From the NCBI GenBank assembly GCA_001897995.1, contig MKRV01000033.1, forward strand, positions 1 to 33,017: DNA of 33,017 nucleotides, in the 5' to 3' direction. Below the pieces are notes generated by a model. That model did no database searches and was not told the origin of the DNA. It saw only the letters and a list, made by a program, of their open reading frames with translations. The stretch is from Alphaproteobacteria bacterium 65-37. Its GTDB lineage: Bacteria; Pseudomonadota; Alphaproteobacteria; Reyranellales; Reyranellaceae. Position 1 is the stretch's first letter. Every line of letters starts with the position of its first letter. Positions 1-6,905 of this stretch are shown here, in pieces. A program made the translations under genes and the position numbers.

Positions 1-861
1 ATTGACCGCCGACAATCCCGGCTTCACGACCTTCAGCCGCCGCGGGTCGTAGGCCGTGCCCTCGATCTCCTGCTCGAACGCACGACTGCGGTTCACCAGG
101 AACTCAACGAGATGATTGCGGATCGCGTAGTATTGCGGATGCCGGTGAAGATCGTTCCGGTGCCGCTCGCCGCGCGGCATGGTGTTGACTACGATCTCGG
201 CGATCTTGGCGCCGGGCCCATTGGTCATCAGCACGATCTTGTCGGCCAGCAGGATCGCCTCGTCGACATCGTGCGTGATCATGAACACGGTCTGCTGCGT
301 GTCTGCACAGATGCGCAGCACTTCGTCCTGCAGCATGCCGCGGGTCAGAGCATCGAGCGCACTGAACGGTTCGTCCATCAGCAGCATCTTGGGCTGGATC
401 GACAAGGCCCGGGCGATGCCGACGCGCTGCTTCATGCCGCCCGAGAGCTGGGCCGGCCGCTTGTTCTCCGCGCCCTTCAGCCCGACCAGCTCGATGAAGC
501 GGCGGGCGTGCTCCTGCACCTTGGCGCGGTCCCACGACGGCCAGCGCGACGACACGGCGAAGGCGATGTTGCCCATCACCGTCAGCCAGGGCAGCAGCGC
601 ATGGCCCTGGAAGATCACGGCGCGGTCGAGACTCGGCCCGTCGATCTCGCGATTGTCGACGATGACGGCGCCCTCGCTCGGGCTGTCGAGCCCGGCCAGC
701 ACGTTCAGGATCGTGGTCTTGCCGCAGCCGGAATGGCCGATCAGGCAGCAGAACTCGCCCTTGTCGATGCCGAACCAGATGTTCTCGAACACCGCGGGCT
801 GGCCCGTGCTGCCGAAGCGGCGCGCCAGGCCCTCGACGCTGATCAGAGGTCGGTGGTCCAT
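1..861 (-). CDS. Nitrate/sulfonate-type ABC transporter ATP-binding protein (partial, C-terminus off left edge)
   Basis: Cytoplasmic ATPase of an importer of the NrtD/SsuB/TauB class. It reads from ATG at 861 to the window edge with no stop, so 287 codons are visible and the C-terminal end is missing. Seen: Walker A GHSGCGKTT near residues 42-50, a Q-loop followed by LLPWLTV, signature LSGGMKQR near 138-145, Walker B LLMDEP near 160 followed by SALD, and the switch histidine in ITHDVDEA. The tail after the H-loop (MTNGPGAKI, then RHPQYYAIRNHLVEFL) is typical of nitrate/cyanate-type ATPases. The start lies 5 bases after the permease stop, so the two are probably one transcript. The substrate is inferred from the adjoining CmpA/NrtA-type binding protein; taurine or sulfonate specificity cannot be excluded from this subunit alone. 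Confidence 0.92.
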   Translation of the reverse strand, partial: MDHRPLISVEGLARRFGSTGQPAVFENIWFGIDKGEFCCLIGHSGCGKTTILNVLAGLDSPSEGAVIVDNREIDGPSLDRAVIFQGHALLPWLTVMGNIAFAVSSRWPSWDRAKVQEHARRFIELVGLKGAENKRPAQLSGGMKQRVGIARALSIQPKMLLMDEPFSALDALTRGMLQDEVLRICADTQQTVFMITHDVDEAILLADKIVLMTNGPGAKIAEIVVNTMPRGERHRNDLHRHPQYYAIRNHLVEFLVNRSRAFEQEIEGTAYDPRRLKVVKPGLSAVN

Positions 862-866
862 GGGGG

Positions 867-1721
867 TCACTCCGGATAGGTGACGAGCCGGGTGATGCGC
901 GCCAGCCCCTGGTCGAGAGCGAGCCCTACCAGGCCGATCAACAGGATCGCCGTCACGATGTTGGCGATCGAGAGGTTGTTCCACTCGTTCCAGACGAAGT
1001 AGCCGATGCCCGTTCCGCCCACGAGCATCTCGGCGGCCACGATCACCAGCCAGGCGATGCCGATGGAGATCCTCATGCCGGTCATGATGGTGGGCGCGGC
1101 CGCCGGCAGGATCACCTTGAAGGCAGTGCGGAACGGCCCGACCTCCAGGGTGCGCGCCACGTTCAGCCACTCCTTGCGCACGGTCGCGACGCCGAAGGCC
1201 GTGTTGATCAGCATCGGCCAGACCGAGCAGATGAAGATCACGAAGATCGAGGAGATCGCCGAGTCCTTGATCGTGTAGAGGGCGAGCGGCATCCAGGCGA
1301 GCGGCGACACCGGCTTCAGGATCTGGATGAAGGGATCGAGCGCGCGATAGACGAGCGGCGACATGCCGATCAGGAAGCCGAGCGGCACGGCAGCGAGCGC
1401 CGCCAGGCCGAAGCCCAGGAGCACGCGGCCCAGCGAATAGGCGAGCTGAATGCCGATGCCCTTGTCGTTGCTGCCGCGGACGTAGAATGGATCGGAGAGA
1501 TGCCCCCAGATCGTGGCGCCAATGTCGGCCGGTGTCGGCAGGGCAGCCTTGCTGCCGGTGGCGGCGGCATTGCCGACCAGCTTGGCATATTCGGGATCGA
1601 CGGCGGGGCCGCTGGCGGCGGTCGGCATGGTCGCGATCTGCCAGAGCCCCAGGATCGCCGCGAGAATCAGCAGCGACAGCAGCCCGGCCCTGAGGCCGAG
1701 CGAGTTCTTCAGGATCGCCAT
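867..1721 (-). CDS. Nitrate-type ABC transporter permease (NrtB-like)
   Basis: Inner-membrane permease of 284 residues with a BPD_transp_1 fold. An N-terminal membrane segment (LLSLLILAAILGLWQIA) is followed by a periplasmic stretch and about five more hydrophobic segments. The cytoplasmic EAA-type loop that contacts the ATPase is visible (AARTLEVGPFRTAFKVILPA, then TGMRISIGIAW). The ATG at 1721 was chosen over an in-frame ATG 18 codons upstream (1775): a GGAG ribosome-binding sequence sits just before it, it starts 4 bases after the stop of the upstream binding-protein gene, and it gives the membrane-targeting N-terminus without a polar extension. The family normally works as a dimer with two ATPases, delivering nitrate, nitrite, cyanate or bicarbonate. 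Cotranscription with both neighbours is likely. Confidence 0.93.
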   Translation of the reverse strand: MAILKNSLGLRAGLLSLLILAAILGLWQIATMPTAASGPAVDPEYAKLVGNAAATGSKAALPTPADIGATIWGHLSDPFYVRGSNDKGIGIQLAYSLGRVLLGFGLAALAAVPLGFLIGMSPLVYRALDPFIQILKPVSPLAWMPLALYTIKDSAISSIFVIFICSVWPMLINTAFGVATVRKEWLNVARTLEVGPFRTAFKVILPAAAPTIMTGMRISIGIAWLVIVAAEMLVGGTGIGYFVWNEWNNLSIANIVTAILLIGLVGLALDQGLARITRLVTYPE

Positions 1722-1725
1722 GCGC

Positions 1726-3105
1726 TCAGCTCCGCCGGATGGCGAAGCTCGCGACATAGTCGTCGGGCTTGGCAACGTCGAACGGCTTGCCCATCACCAT
1801 GATCGTCTTCTTCGACGGATCCGGCGGCGTGAGCCCCATCTCCTTCATCATCGCCGCCGTGTCGGTGGCGAGATAGACCTCGGAAGCGACCTTGGCGTAG
1901 TCGATGTCGGCCTTGAGCTGCCCCCAGCGTTTCATCTGGGTCATGATCCAGACGGCGAACTGGTTCCAGGGGAAGGGATCGAAATCGATGCGGTTCGGAT
2001 CCTTCTTCACGCCGCCCAGCCCGTCGGCATAAGTGCCGGTGAGAATCTGCTCCAGCACCGTCTCCGGCTGGTTCAGATAGTTCGCTGGCGCGATCGCCTT
2101 GGCGATCTCCTTGCGGTTCTCCGGCTTGTGCGCATAGGCCGTCGCATCGATGATCGACTTCAGCAGCGCCCGATAGGTGTTGGGATTCTGGGTGGCGAAC
2201 TCCTTGCTGACCGTGAAGGCGCAGCAGGGATGGCCGTCCCACAGTTCCTTGGTCAGCAGATGAATGAAGCCGATCCCGTCATAGACCGCGCGCTGGTTGA
2301 ACGGATCGGGACCGAGATAGCCGTCGATATTGTCGGCCCGCAGGTTGGCGACCATCTCCGGCGGCGGCACCGAGCGGATCGAAATGTCCTTGTCGGGATC
2401 AAGCCCGTGCTCGGCCACGTAGTAGCGCAGCAGATAATTGTGCATGGAGTAGTCGAACGGGACGGCGAAGCGGAAGCCCTTCCAGTCCTTGGGATTGCGC
2501 TTGTCCTTGTGCTTCATGGCCAAGGTGATCGCCTGGCCGTTGATGTTCTCAATCGCCGGCATGGTCCAGGGCACCGAGGTCGAACCGACGCCCAGCGAGA
2601 TGGCGAGCGGCATCGGCGAGAGCATGTGTGCGGCGTCGTATTCGCGGGCCAGGGCCTTGTCGCGGATCACCGCCCAGCCCGCCGTCTTCACCACTTCGAC
2701 GTCGAGCCCCTGTTTGGAATAGAAGCCCATCGGATGGGCCATGATGATGGGCGTGGCGCAGGTGATCGGGATGAAGCCGATCTTGAGGGCCTTCTTCTCG
2801 GGCGCGCCGCCCTGGGCAAAGGCTTCGCGGGCAAGGCCGAGCGGCAGGACCGACGAAATGGCCGCCATCGCCGTCGCCCGACCGACCGTCTTGAGGAAGA
2901 GGCGCCGCTGGGCATCGACCGGGAAGACCGCCCGCAGGACCGCGGCATCGACGACGCGGCTCCAGCGGGCCTCCTCGCCCCTGACCTCCGGCGAGCCGGG
3001 CTGCGCCGCCGCGGTCAGCCGCGCGTGATCGGCCTCGGCGTGACGGCCGCCGCAACTGCATCGCCTGCCGAGAAAAGTCTTGGGGTCGAACGGATCCTTG
3101 AACAT
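1726..3105 (-). CDS. CmpA/NrtA-family substrate-binding protein with Tat signal and Cys/His N-terminal extension
   Basis: Periplasmic solute-binding protein of 459 residues for the adjoining permease and ATPase. A twin-arginine motif RRLFLK (residues 67-72) is followed by a hydrophobic stretch and a likely cleavage site after AFAQ near residue 98. The mature part has family hallmarks: LKIGFIPITCATPIIMAH, MLSPMPLAISLG, the GYLGPDPFNQRA region and HPCCAF. Start ATG 3105 is preceded by GGGAGG at good spacing; the in-frame start at 3210 would place coding sequence across the sigma-54 promoter, so it is rejected. The roughly 66 residues before the twin arginines are unusually long for a Tat leader and contain C16, C18, H22 and H27 (CSCGGRHAEADH). 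Nitrate is the favoured substrate given the family and the promoter; cyanate, nitriles or bicarbonate remain possible. Confidence 0.92.
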   Translation of the reverse strand: MFKDPFDPKTFLGRRCSCGGRHAEADHARLTAAAQPGSPEVRGEEARWSRVVDAAVLRAVFPVDAQRRLFLKTVGRATAMAAISSVLPLGLAREAFAQGGAPEKKALKIGFIPITCATPIIMAHPMGFYSKQGLDVEVVKTAGWAVIRDKALAREYDAAHMLSPMPLAISLGVGSTSVPWTMPAIENINGQAITLAMKHKDKRNPKDWKGFRFAVPFDYSMHNYLLRYYVAEHGLDPDKDISIRSVPPPEMVANLRADNIDGYLGPDPFNQRAVYDGIGFIHLLTKELWDGHPCCAFTVSKEFATQNPNTYRALLKSIIDATAYAHKPENRKEIAKAIAPANYLNQPETVLEQILTGTYADGLGGVKKDPNRIDFDPFPWNQFAVWIMTQMKRWGQLKADIDYAKVASEVYLATDTAAMMKEMGLTPPDPSKKTIMVMGKPFDVAKPDDYVASFAIRRS

Positions 3106-3130
3106 CGACGGCCTCCCACTGGCTCGCTTC

Positions 3131-3153
3131 GTGCCGGCACCCTGCAGGGCGCC
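3131..3153 (-). promoter_or_regulatory. Overlapping palindromes in the leader of the nitrate-type operon
   Basis: Between the predicted sigma-54 transcription start (about 3165) and the ATG at 3105 lie two overlapping dyads: a perfect 10-base palindrome GTGCCGGCAC (3131-3140) and a longer one (3136-3153) that on the minus-strand RNA forms GGCGCCC/GGGUGCC with one G-U pair around a UGCA loop. They share bases 3136-3140, so the two structures exclude each other. A leader switch is possible, but I see no hexaloop pair of the kind bound by ANTAR regulators. Confidence 0.35.
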
Positions 3154-3176
3154 AACACCCCTTGGGACCGCTGAAG

Positions 3177-3191
3177 GCAAGGCCCGTGCCA
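3177..3191 (-). promoter_or_regulatory. Sigma-54 (RpoN) promoter of the nitrate-type transporter operon
   Basis: On the minus strand the sequence reads TTGGCACG-GGCC-TTGC. The -24 element TGGCACG (3191-3185) and the -12 element TTGC (3180-3177) are exact matches to the known consensus TGGCACG-N4-TTGC, with the required GG-N10-GC spacing and the preferred pyrimidine before TGG. The base after TTGC is C rather than A/T, the only deviation in the core. Transcription would start near 3165, about 60 bases before the start codon. This fits NtrC-type nitrogen control. I found no convincing paired NtrC enhancer site in the 300 bases upstream. Confidence 0.78.
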
Positions 3192-3500
3192 AGCGCCATC
3201 GGGTGTGCAAAAACGATAGGCAGTCCGCAGGTCGGAGTCTGATCTGCTCAAAATTCAGGCGGAAAAGTTCGATTCGTTCCGCGGAATTTCGGGACTCGAA
3301 TCTTAACGCTGGGGATTAAATTCATGGAATCCCTGACTCTTTTCCCCGTTTCGGCCTGGATTTCTTATTGCGTCGCGACTCACGCTTGTGGCACGCTACC
3401 TCTGCTAGTGGGTTGTTGGGTGCCCACCACGATATGTCGGCCACCCGCCTCAAAGATGGCTCATCCGGAGCCGCACGGCGGAATGGTTGGGGAGCGGTCG

Positions 3501-4010
3501 ATGGCGTTAACGCGACAAGAGCGGGCTAGACGGAAAGCCGACCTCAATCCGCTGGAAATGATCGAACAAGTCGTCGCTGCCAACGATTGGCCGTTCGATC
3601 GCACGTCCGATCGAGAGATCGCCGTCGAGGTTGCCGGCCGCTGGTGCGACTATCGCATGTTCTTCAGCTGGCGGGACGACGTCGAAGCGCTGCATTTCAC
3701 CTGCGCCTACGATGTCCGCATCCCGGCCGAACGTCACACCGACATCCATGTCCTGCTGGCGCTGATCAACGAGAAGATGTGGCTGGGGCACTTCGATCTC
3801 TGGACCGAAGAAGGCCTGCCGATGTTCCGTCATGCCATCCCGCTGCGCGGGACCACCGGCTTGATGGCCGAACAGCTGAACGATCTCGTCGAGGTGGCCA
3901 TCACCGAGAGCGAGCGTTTCTACCCTGCCTTTCAATATGTCGTCTGGGCCGGCAAGTCGCCGGCCGACGCCTTGACCGCCTCCATCCTGGAAACGGTCGG
4001 CGAAGCCTGA
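3501..4010 (+). CDS. YbjN-domain (putative sensory transduction regulator family) protein
   Basis: Soluble protein of 169 residues resembling the YbjN family common in alphaproteobacteria. Visible family features are NPLEMIEQVVAANDWPFDR near the N-terminus, followed by an alternating strand/helix pattern (EIAVEVAGRWCDYRMFFSW, then LHFTCAYDVRIP), a LLALINEKMWLGHFDLW segment and FRHAIPLRG. The fold resembles type III secretion chaperones; the function is poorly defined, and the 'regulator' label is only a family name. I chose ATG 3501, preceded by GGGGAG, over longer in-frame starts at 3324 and 3483 because the extra N-terminal residues have no resemblance to the family. It is transcribed alone or ahead of lgt; a strong hairpin at 4079-4106 lies between them. 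Confidence 0.82.
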   Translation: MALTRQERARRKADLNPLEMIEQVVAANDWPFDRTSDREIAVEVAGRWCDYRMFFSWRDDVEALHFTCAYDVRIPAERHTDIHVLLALINEKMWLGHFDLWTEEGLPMFRHAIPLRGTTGLMAEQLNDLVEVAITESERFYPAFQYVVWAGKSPADALTASILETVGEA

Positions 4011-4078
4011 ACAAGAAGGACCTCCGACGCCCCCTCGTACAATAAGACCAAGAAGTCTATTCGTTCGGAAAGTCCCAG

Positions 4079-4106
4079 CGGCGCCGGTTCACCAGAACCG
4101 GCGCCG
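4079..4106 (+). terminator. Perfect 12-bp hairpin between the YbjN gene and lgt
   Basis: CGGCGCCGGTTC (4079-4090) and its exact reverse complement (4095-4106) enclose the four-base loop ACCA. It lies 69 bases after the YbjN-like stop and 45 before lgt. The downstream bases (TGATCATTTCG) are only weakly T-rich, so this is either an imperfect intrinsic terminator or a processing/stability hairpin. Confidence 0.5.
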
Positions 4107-4151
4107 TGATCATTTCGAGGGCGAGGTTCGCCCGCTATAAGGGGCGCCCTC

Positions 4152-4958
4152 ATGAACCCTCTCGTCATTCCCTATCCCGAGATCGACCCGGTTCTGGTCC
4201 AGCTCGGGCCCTTCGCCATCCGCTGGTACGCCCTGGCGTATATTGCAGGCCTCGTGATCGGTTGGCAGGTGATGCGCCGTGTCTGCGAGCAGCCGCCCAA
4301 GATCCTGTCGCCGGTGAAGATCGACGACTTTCTCTTGTGGGCGGCGCTGGGCGTCATCCTGGGCGGACGTCTGGGCTACGTCCTGTTCTACAAGCCGGGC
4401 TTCTACCTCTCGCACCCGCTGGCCGCCCTCACCCTCTGGGAAGGCGGCATGTCTTTCCATGGCGGCTTGCTGGGCGTCGTCGTGGCGATCCTGGCCTTTG
4501 CGATCCGCAACAAGACCGATCCCTTCATGCTGTCGGACCTGGTGTCGATCGTCACGCCGGCCGGTCTCTTCTTTGGCCGCCTCGCCAACTTCATCAACGG
4601 CGAACTGTGGGGCCGCATCAGCGACGTGCCGTGGGCCATGGTGTTCCCGCGCGGCGGGCCGCTGCCGCGCCATCCCAGCCAGCTCTACCAGGCCTTCTTC
4701 GAAGGCGTGCTGCTGACCTTGTTGGTCGTGGCGGTCTGGAAACTCACGGACGGCCGCCGCCGCCCCGGCCTGCTCACCGGCGTATTCTGCGCCGGCTATG
4801 GCGTAGCCCGCATCGTGGGCGAGGTCTTCCGTGAACCCGATGCCCATCTCGGCTTCCTGTGGGGGCCACTCACCATGGGCATGCTGCTTTCGGTGCCGGT
4901 CCTGCTGTTCGGCGGCTGGTTGATCCTGCGCGCCTACCGCAAGCCCCTGATGCCGTGA
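4152..4958 (+). CDS. lgt: Phosphatidylglycerol--prolipoprotein diacylglyceryl transferase
   Basis: Integral inner-membrane enzyme, 268 residues, the usual length. It transfers diacylglycerol from phosphatidylglycerol to the lipobox cysteine of prolipoproteins, the first step of lipoprotein maturation. Seen: IRWYALAYIAG near the N-terminus, GGRLGYVLFY, GGMSFHGGLLG with the conserved histidine, the signature GLFFGRLANFINGELWGR with its Arg, Asn and Glu residues, and HPSQLYQAFFEG. Several membrane segments are evident. The start ATG has AGGGG upstream. The next gene begins 9 bases after the stop, and the group ends with a lipoprotein gene whose product is itself an Lgt substrate. The order lgt, MidA-like, pgeF is common in alphaproteobacteria. 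Confidence 0.97.
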   Translation: MNPLVIPYPEIDPVLVQLGPFAIRWYALAYIAGLVIGWQVMRRVCEQPPKILSPVKIDDFLLWAALGVILGGRLGYVLFYKPGFYLSHPLAALTLWEGGMSFHGGLLGVVVAILAFAIRNKTDPFMLSDLVSIVTPAGLFFGRLANFINGELWGRISDVPWAMVFPRGGPLPRHPSQLYQAFFEGVLLTLLVVAVWKLTDGRRRPGLLTGVFCAGYGVARIVGEVFREPDAHLGFLWGPLTMGMLLSVPVLLFGGWLILRAYRKPLMP

Positions 4959-4967
4959 CCACCCGCC

Positions 4968-6071
4968 GTGACGAATAGCGAGCTCGGCCATCTGATTGCG
5001 CAGCGCATTGCGCTGACCGGGCCGATCTCGCTGGCGGATTTCATGGCCGAAGCGATGGGCCATCCCCGCCTCGGCTACTACCGCAAGGCCACACCGGTGG
5101 GCGCCGCCGGCGATTTCACGACGGCGCCGGAAATCTCGCAGATGTTCGGCGAACTGGTGGGCGCCTGGCTCGCCGAACGCTGGCTGGCCATGGGGCAGCC
5201 CGCGCCGGTGCGCCTGGTCGAGCTCGGTCCCGGCCGCGGCACCTTGATGGCCGACGCGCTGCGCGCCACGCGCGGCGTGCCGGGCTTCCATGCCGCCATC
5301 GACCTGCACCTGGTCGACACCAATGAGCCGATGCGCGCCGCGCAGCGCAGCGCCCTGCAGGGCTACACGCCGTCCTGGCACGAACGTTTCGACACGGTGC
5401 CGGAAGGTCCGTTGCTTCTGGTCGCCAACGAATTCTTCGACGCCTTGCCGGTGCGGCAGTTCCATCGCACGCCGCGCGGCTGGGTGGAACGCATGGTGGG
5501 CCTCGACCAGGATGGCGGCCTGAGGCTTGCCCTGGCCCCCGGTGTGACGCCCTTCGCGCGGCTGCTCCCCGACGCCGACGCCGGGGCGGAGGCGGAGATC
5601 TGCGAGGCCGGACGCGCGCTCGCCGCTGCGATCGGCGCGCGCATCAGGCAGGCAGGCGGCTGGGCCCTGATCATCGACTACGGGGGTGAGACAGCAGGAC
5701 GCGCCGCCTCGCTTCAGGCCGTGCGCAATCACCGCGGCACCGACATTCTCGAACGACCCGGCGAAACCGACCTCAGTGCCCATGTCGACTTCAGGGCACT
5801 GGCCGATGCAGCAGATGTGTCGAGCTTCGGGCCGGTCGACCAGGGCTCCTTCCTGCAGGCGCTCGGAATCCTGCAACGCGGCGAGATGCTGAAACGCCGC
5901 GCCACGCCGCAGCAGGCCCGTGCCATCGATGCGGCATCGGCTCGCTTGATCGCCCCCGACCAAATGGGCACCCTCTTCCGCGTGCTGGCCTTGGGTGAGG
6001 GCAAGAATGCTCCGCCTGCGGGCTTCGCGAACGACAGCCCCTCATCGACCCTTCGCCCGGACGCGACATGA
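4968..6071 (+). CDS. MidA-family class I SAM-dependent methyltransferase (NDUFAF7 homologue)
   Basis: Protein of 367 residues of the COG1565/DUF185 family. The mitochondrial relative NDUFAF7/MidA methylates an arginine of complex I subunit NDUFS2 during assembly; the bacterial role is presumed similar but is less established. Seen: the family opening (GPISLADFMAEAMGHPRLGYY), GAAGDFTTAPEISQMFGEL, the SAM-binding motif LVELGPGRGTLMAD (about residues 83-96), and VANEFFDALPVRQ after it. Start GTG 4968 lies 9 bases after the lgt stop. The stop overlaps the next start by four bases (ATGA), which indicates translational coupling to pgeF. Confidence 0.93.
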   Translation: MTNSELGHLIAQRIALTGPISLADFMAEAMGHPRLGYYRKATPVGAAGDFTTAPEISQMFGELVGAWLAERWLAMGQPAPVRLVELGPGRGTLMADALRATRGVPGFHAAIDLHLVDTNEPMRAAQRSALQGYTPSWHERFDTVPEGPLLLVANEFFDALPVRQFHRTPRGWVERMVGLDQDGGLRLALAPGVTPFARLLPDADAGAEAEICEAGRALAAAIGARIRQAGGWALIIDYGGETAGRAASLQAVRNHRGTDILERPGETDLSAHVDFRALADAADVSSFGPVDQGSFLQALGILQRGEMLKRRATPQQARAIDAASARLIAPDQMGTLFRVLALGEGKNAPPAGFANDSPSSTLRPDAT

Positions 6072-6835
6072 TTCTCGCCAAGACGCTTGCCGACCTCGAT
6101 GGGGTGCAACACTGCTTCTTCACGCGCCAGGGCGGCGTCAGCAGTGGCCTCTATTCCTCGTTGAATTGCGGCTACGGCTCGGGCGACCAGCCGGAGAACG
6201 TGCGCGAAAACCGCCGTCGCGTGGCCGGACATTTCGCTCTCGATGAACCCGACCTGCAGACCCTGCATCAAGTTCACTCGACCGACGTTCTGACCGTCGG
6301 CGACGATCGCTGGACCTCCCCGGGAGCGCCCAAGGCCGACGGGCTCGTAACGGACCGGCCGGGCGTGGTGCTGGGCGTCCTCGCGGCCGACTGCGCCCCC
6401 GTCCTGCTGGCCGACAACGAAGCCGGCGTCGTTGGCGCCTGCCATGCCGGCTGGAAAGGTGCGCTGGGCGGCGTTGCCGACGCGACCGTCGCCGCCATGG
6501 AGAAGCTCGGCGCCCGGCGCGAGCGCATCCAGGCGGCGGTCGGTCCCTGTATCGGGCCGGCTTCCTATGAAGTGGGGCCCGAGTTTCCCGCCCCGTTCGT
6601 CGCCCAGGACAAGGACAACGCGACCTTCTTCCGTGCCGCCAAGCGCGCCGGTCACTTCATGTTCGACCTGCCGGGCTATCTCCTGCACCGCATCGCGCGG
6701 ACCGGCGTTTCAGTGGCAGCGACGGGGCACGATACGCTGTCGGCGACCGACGATTTCTTCAGCTACCGCCGCAACACCCTCCAGGGCGTGCGCGACTACG
6801 GCCGCGGCCTTTCGGCGATCGCGCTCCGGAGCTGA
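6068..6835 (+). CDS. pgeF: Peptidoglycan editing factor PgeF / laccase-domain purine nucleoside phosphorylase
   Basis: Soluble enzyme of 255 residues, DUF152/YfiH multi-copper polyphenol oxidase family. Known members correct L-Ser misincorporation in peptidoglycan precursors (PgeF in E. coli) and show adenosine deaminase/purine phosphorylase activity (LACC1 relatives). Seen: FFTRQGGVSSGLYSSLNCG at the N-terminus, and the metal-site residues in QVHSTDV (His), LAADCAPVLLAD (Cys) and GACHAGWKG (His), plus VGPCIGPASYEVG. These three ligands form the zinc site in solved structures. The start overlaps the upstream methyltransferase stop. Old annotations call the family 'polyphenol oxidase'. Confidence 0.95.
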   Translation: MILAKTLADLDGVQHCFFTRQGGVSSGLYSSLNCGYGSGDQPENVRENRRRVAGHFALDEPDLQTLHQVHSTDVLTVGDDRWTSPGAPKADGLVTDRPGVVLGVLAADCAPVLLADNEAGVVGACHAGWKGALGGVADATVAAMEKLGARRERIQAAVGPCIGPASYEVGPEFPAPFVAQDKDNATFFRAAKRAGHFMFDLPGYLLHRIARTGVSVAATGHDTLSATDDFFSYRRNTLQGVRDYGRGLSAIALRS

Positions 6836-6836
6836 C

Positions 6837-6905
6837 GTGCCCTATCTCATCATCCTGGTGTTCCTGTGCCTGCTGGGGGTCGTCGCGACATGCGCCATGT
6901 TGTGA
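6837..6905 (+). CDS. Possible 22-residue hydrophobic peptide between pgeF and the lipoprotein gene
   Basis: A GTG one base after the pgeF stop opens a 22-codon frame encoding an almost entirely hydrophobic peptide (LIILVFLCLLGVV core). CGGAG precedes it at five bases. Its TGA (6903-6905) overlaps the start of the lipoprotein gene (6890) by 16 bases in another frame, so it could be a leader that couples translation of the lipoprotein to pgeF. Equally it may be chance: the same bases carry the ribosome-binding region of the lipoprotein gene. I know of no named family. Confidence 0.3.
   Translation: MPYLIILVFLCLLGVVATCAML

Larger units (their letters stand above)
3106..3500. other. Divergent intergenic region (395 bp)
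   Basis: This gap separates the minus-strand transporter operon from the plus-strand YbjN-like gene. It holds the sigma-54 promoter and leader palindromes described separately. It also holds a perfect 10-base palindrome TTCCGCGGAA (3277-3286) lying inside a GATTCG...CGAATC inverted repeat (3271-3276 and 3297-3302), a plausible regulator site. Bases 3250-3330 are visibly richer in A/T than the surroundings. I could not assign a convincing sigma-70 promoter for the plus-strand gene, and no open frame here looks like a real gene. Confidence 0.6.

Noticed and set aside
3260-3302. tRNA T-loop-like strings (GTTCGATTC, ACTCGAATC) in the divergent intergenic region
   Set aside because: No acceptor, D or anticodon arm can be built around either; they are parts of the local inverted repeats.
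3389-3405. A second TGGCACG (-24-like) on the plus strand upstream of the YbjN-like gene
   Set aside because: The next GC dinucleotide is 12 bases from GG instead of 10 and there is no TTGC, so it does not meet sigma-54 spacing.
4110-5963. A 617-codon minus-strand frame over lgt and the methyltransferase gene
   Set aside because: It is a shadow of two well-conserved genes, with no ribosome-binding site and no recognisable domain.
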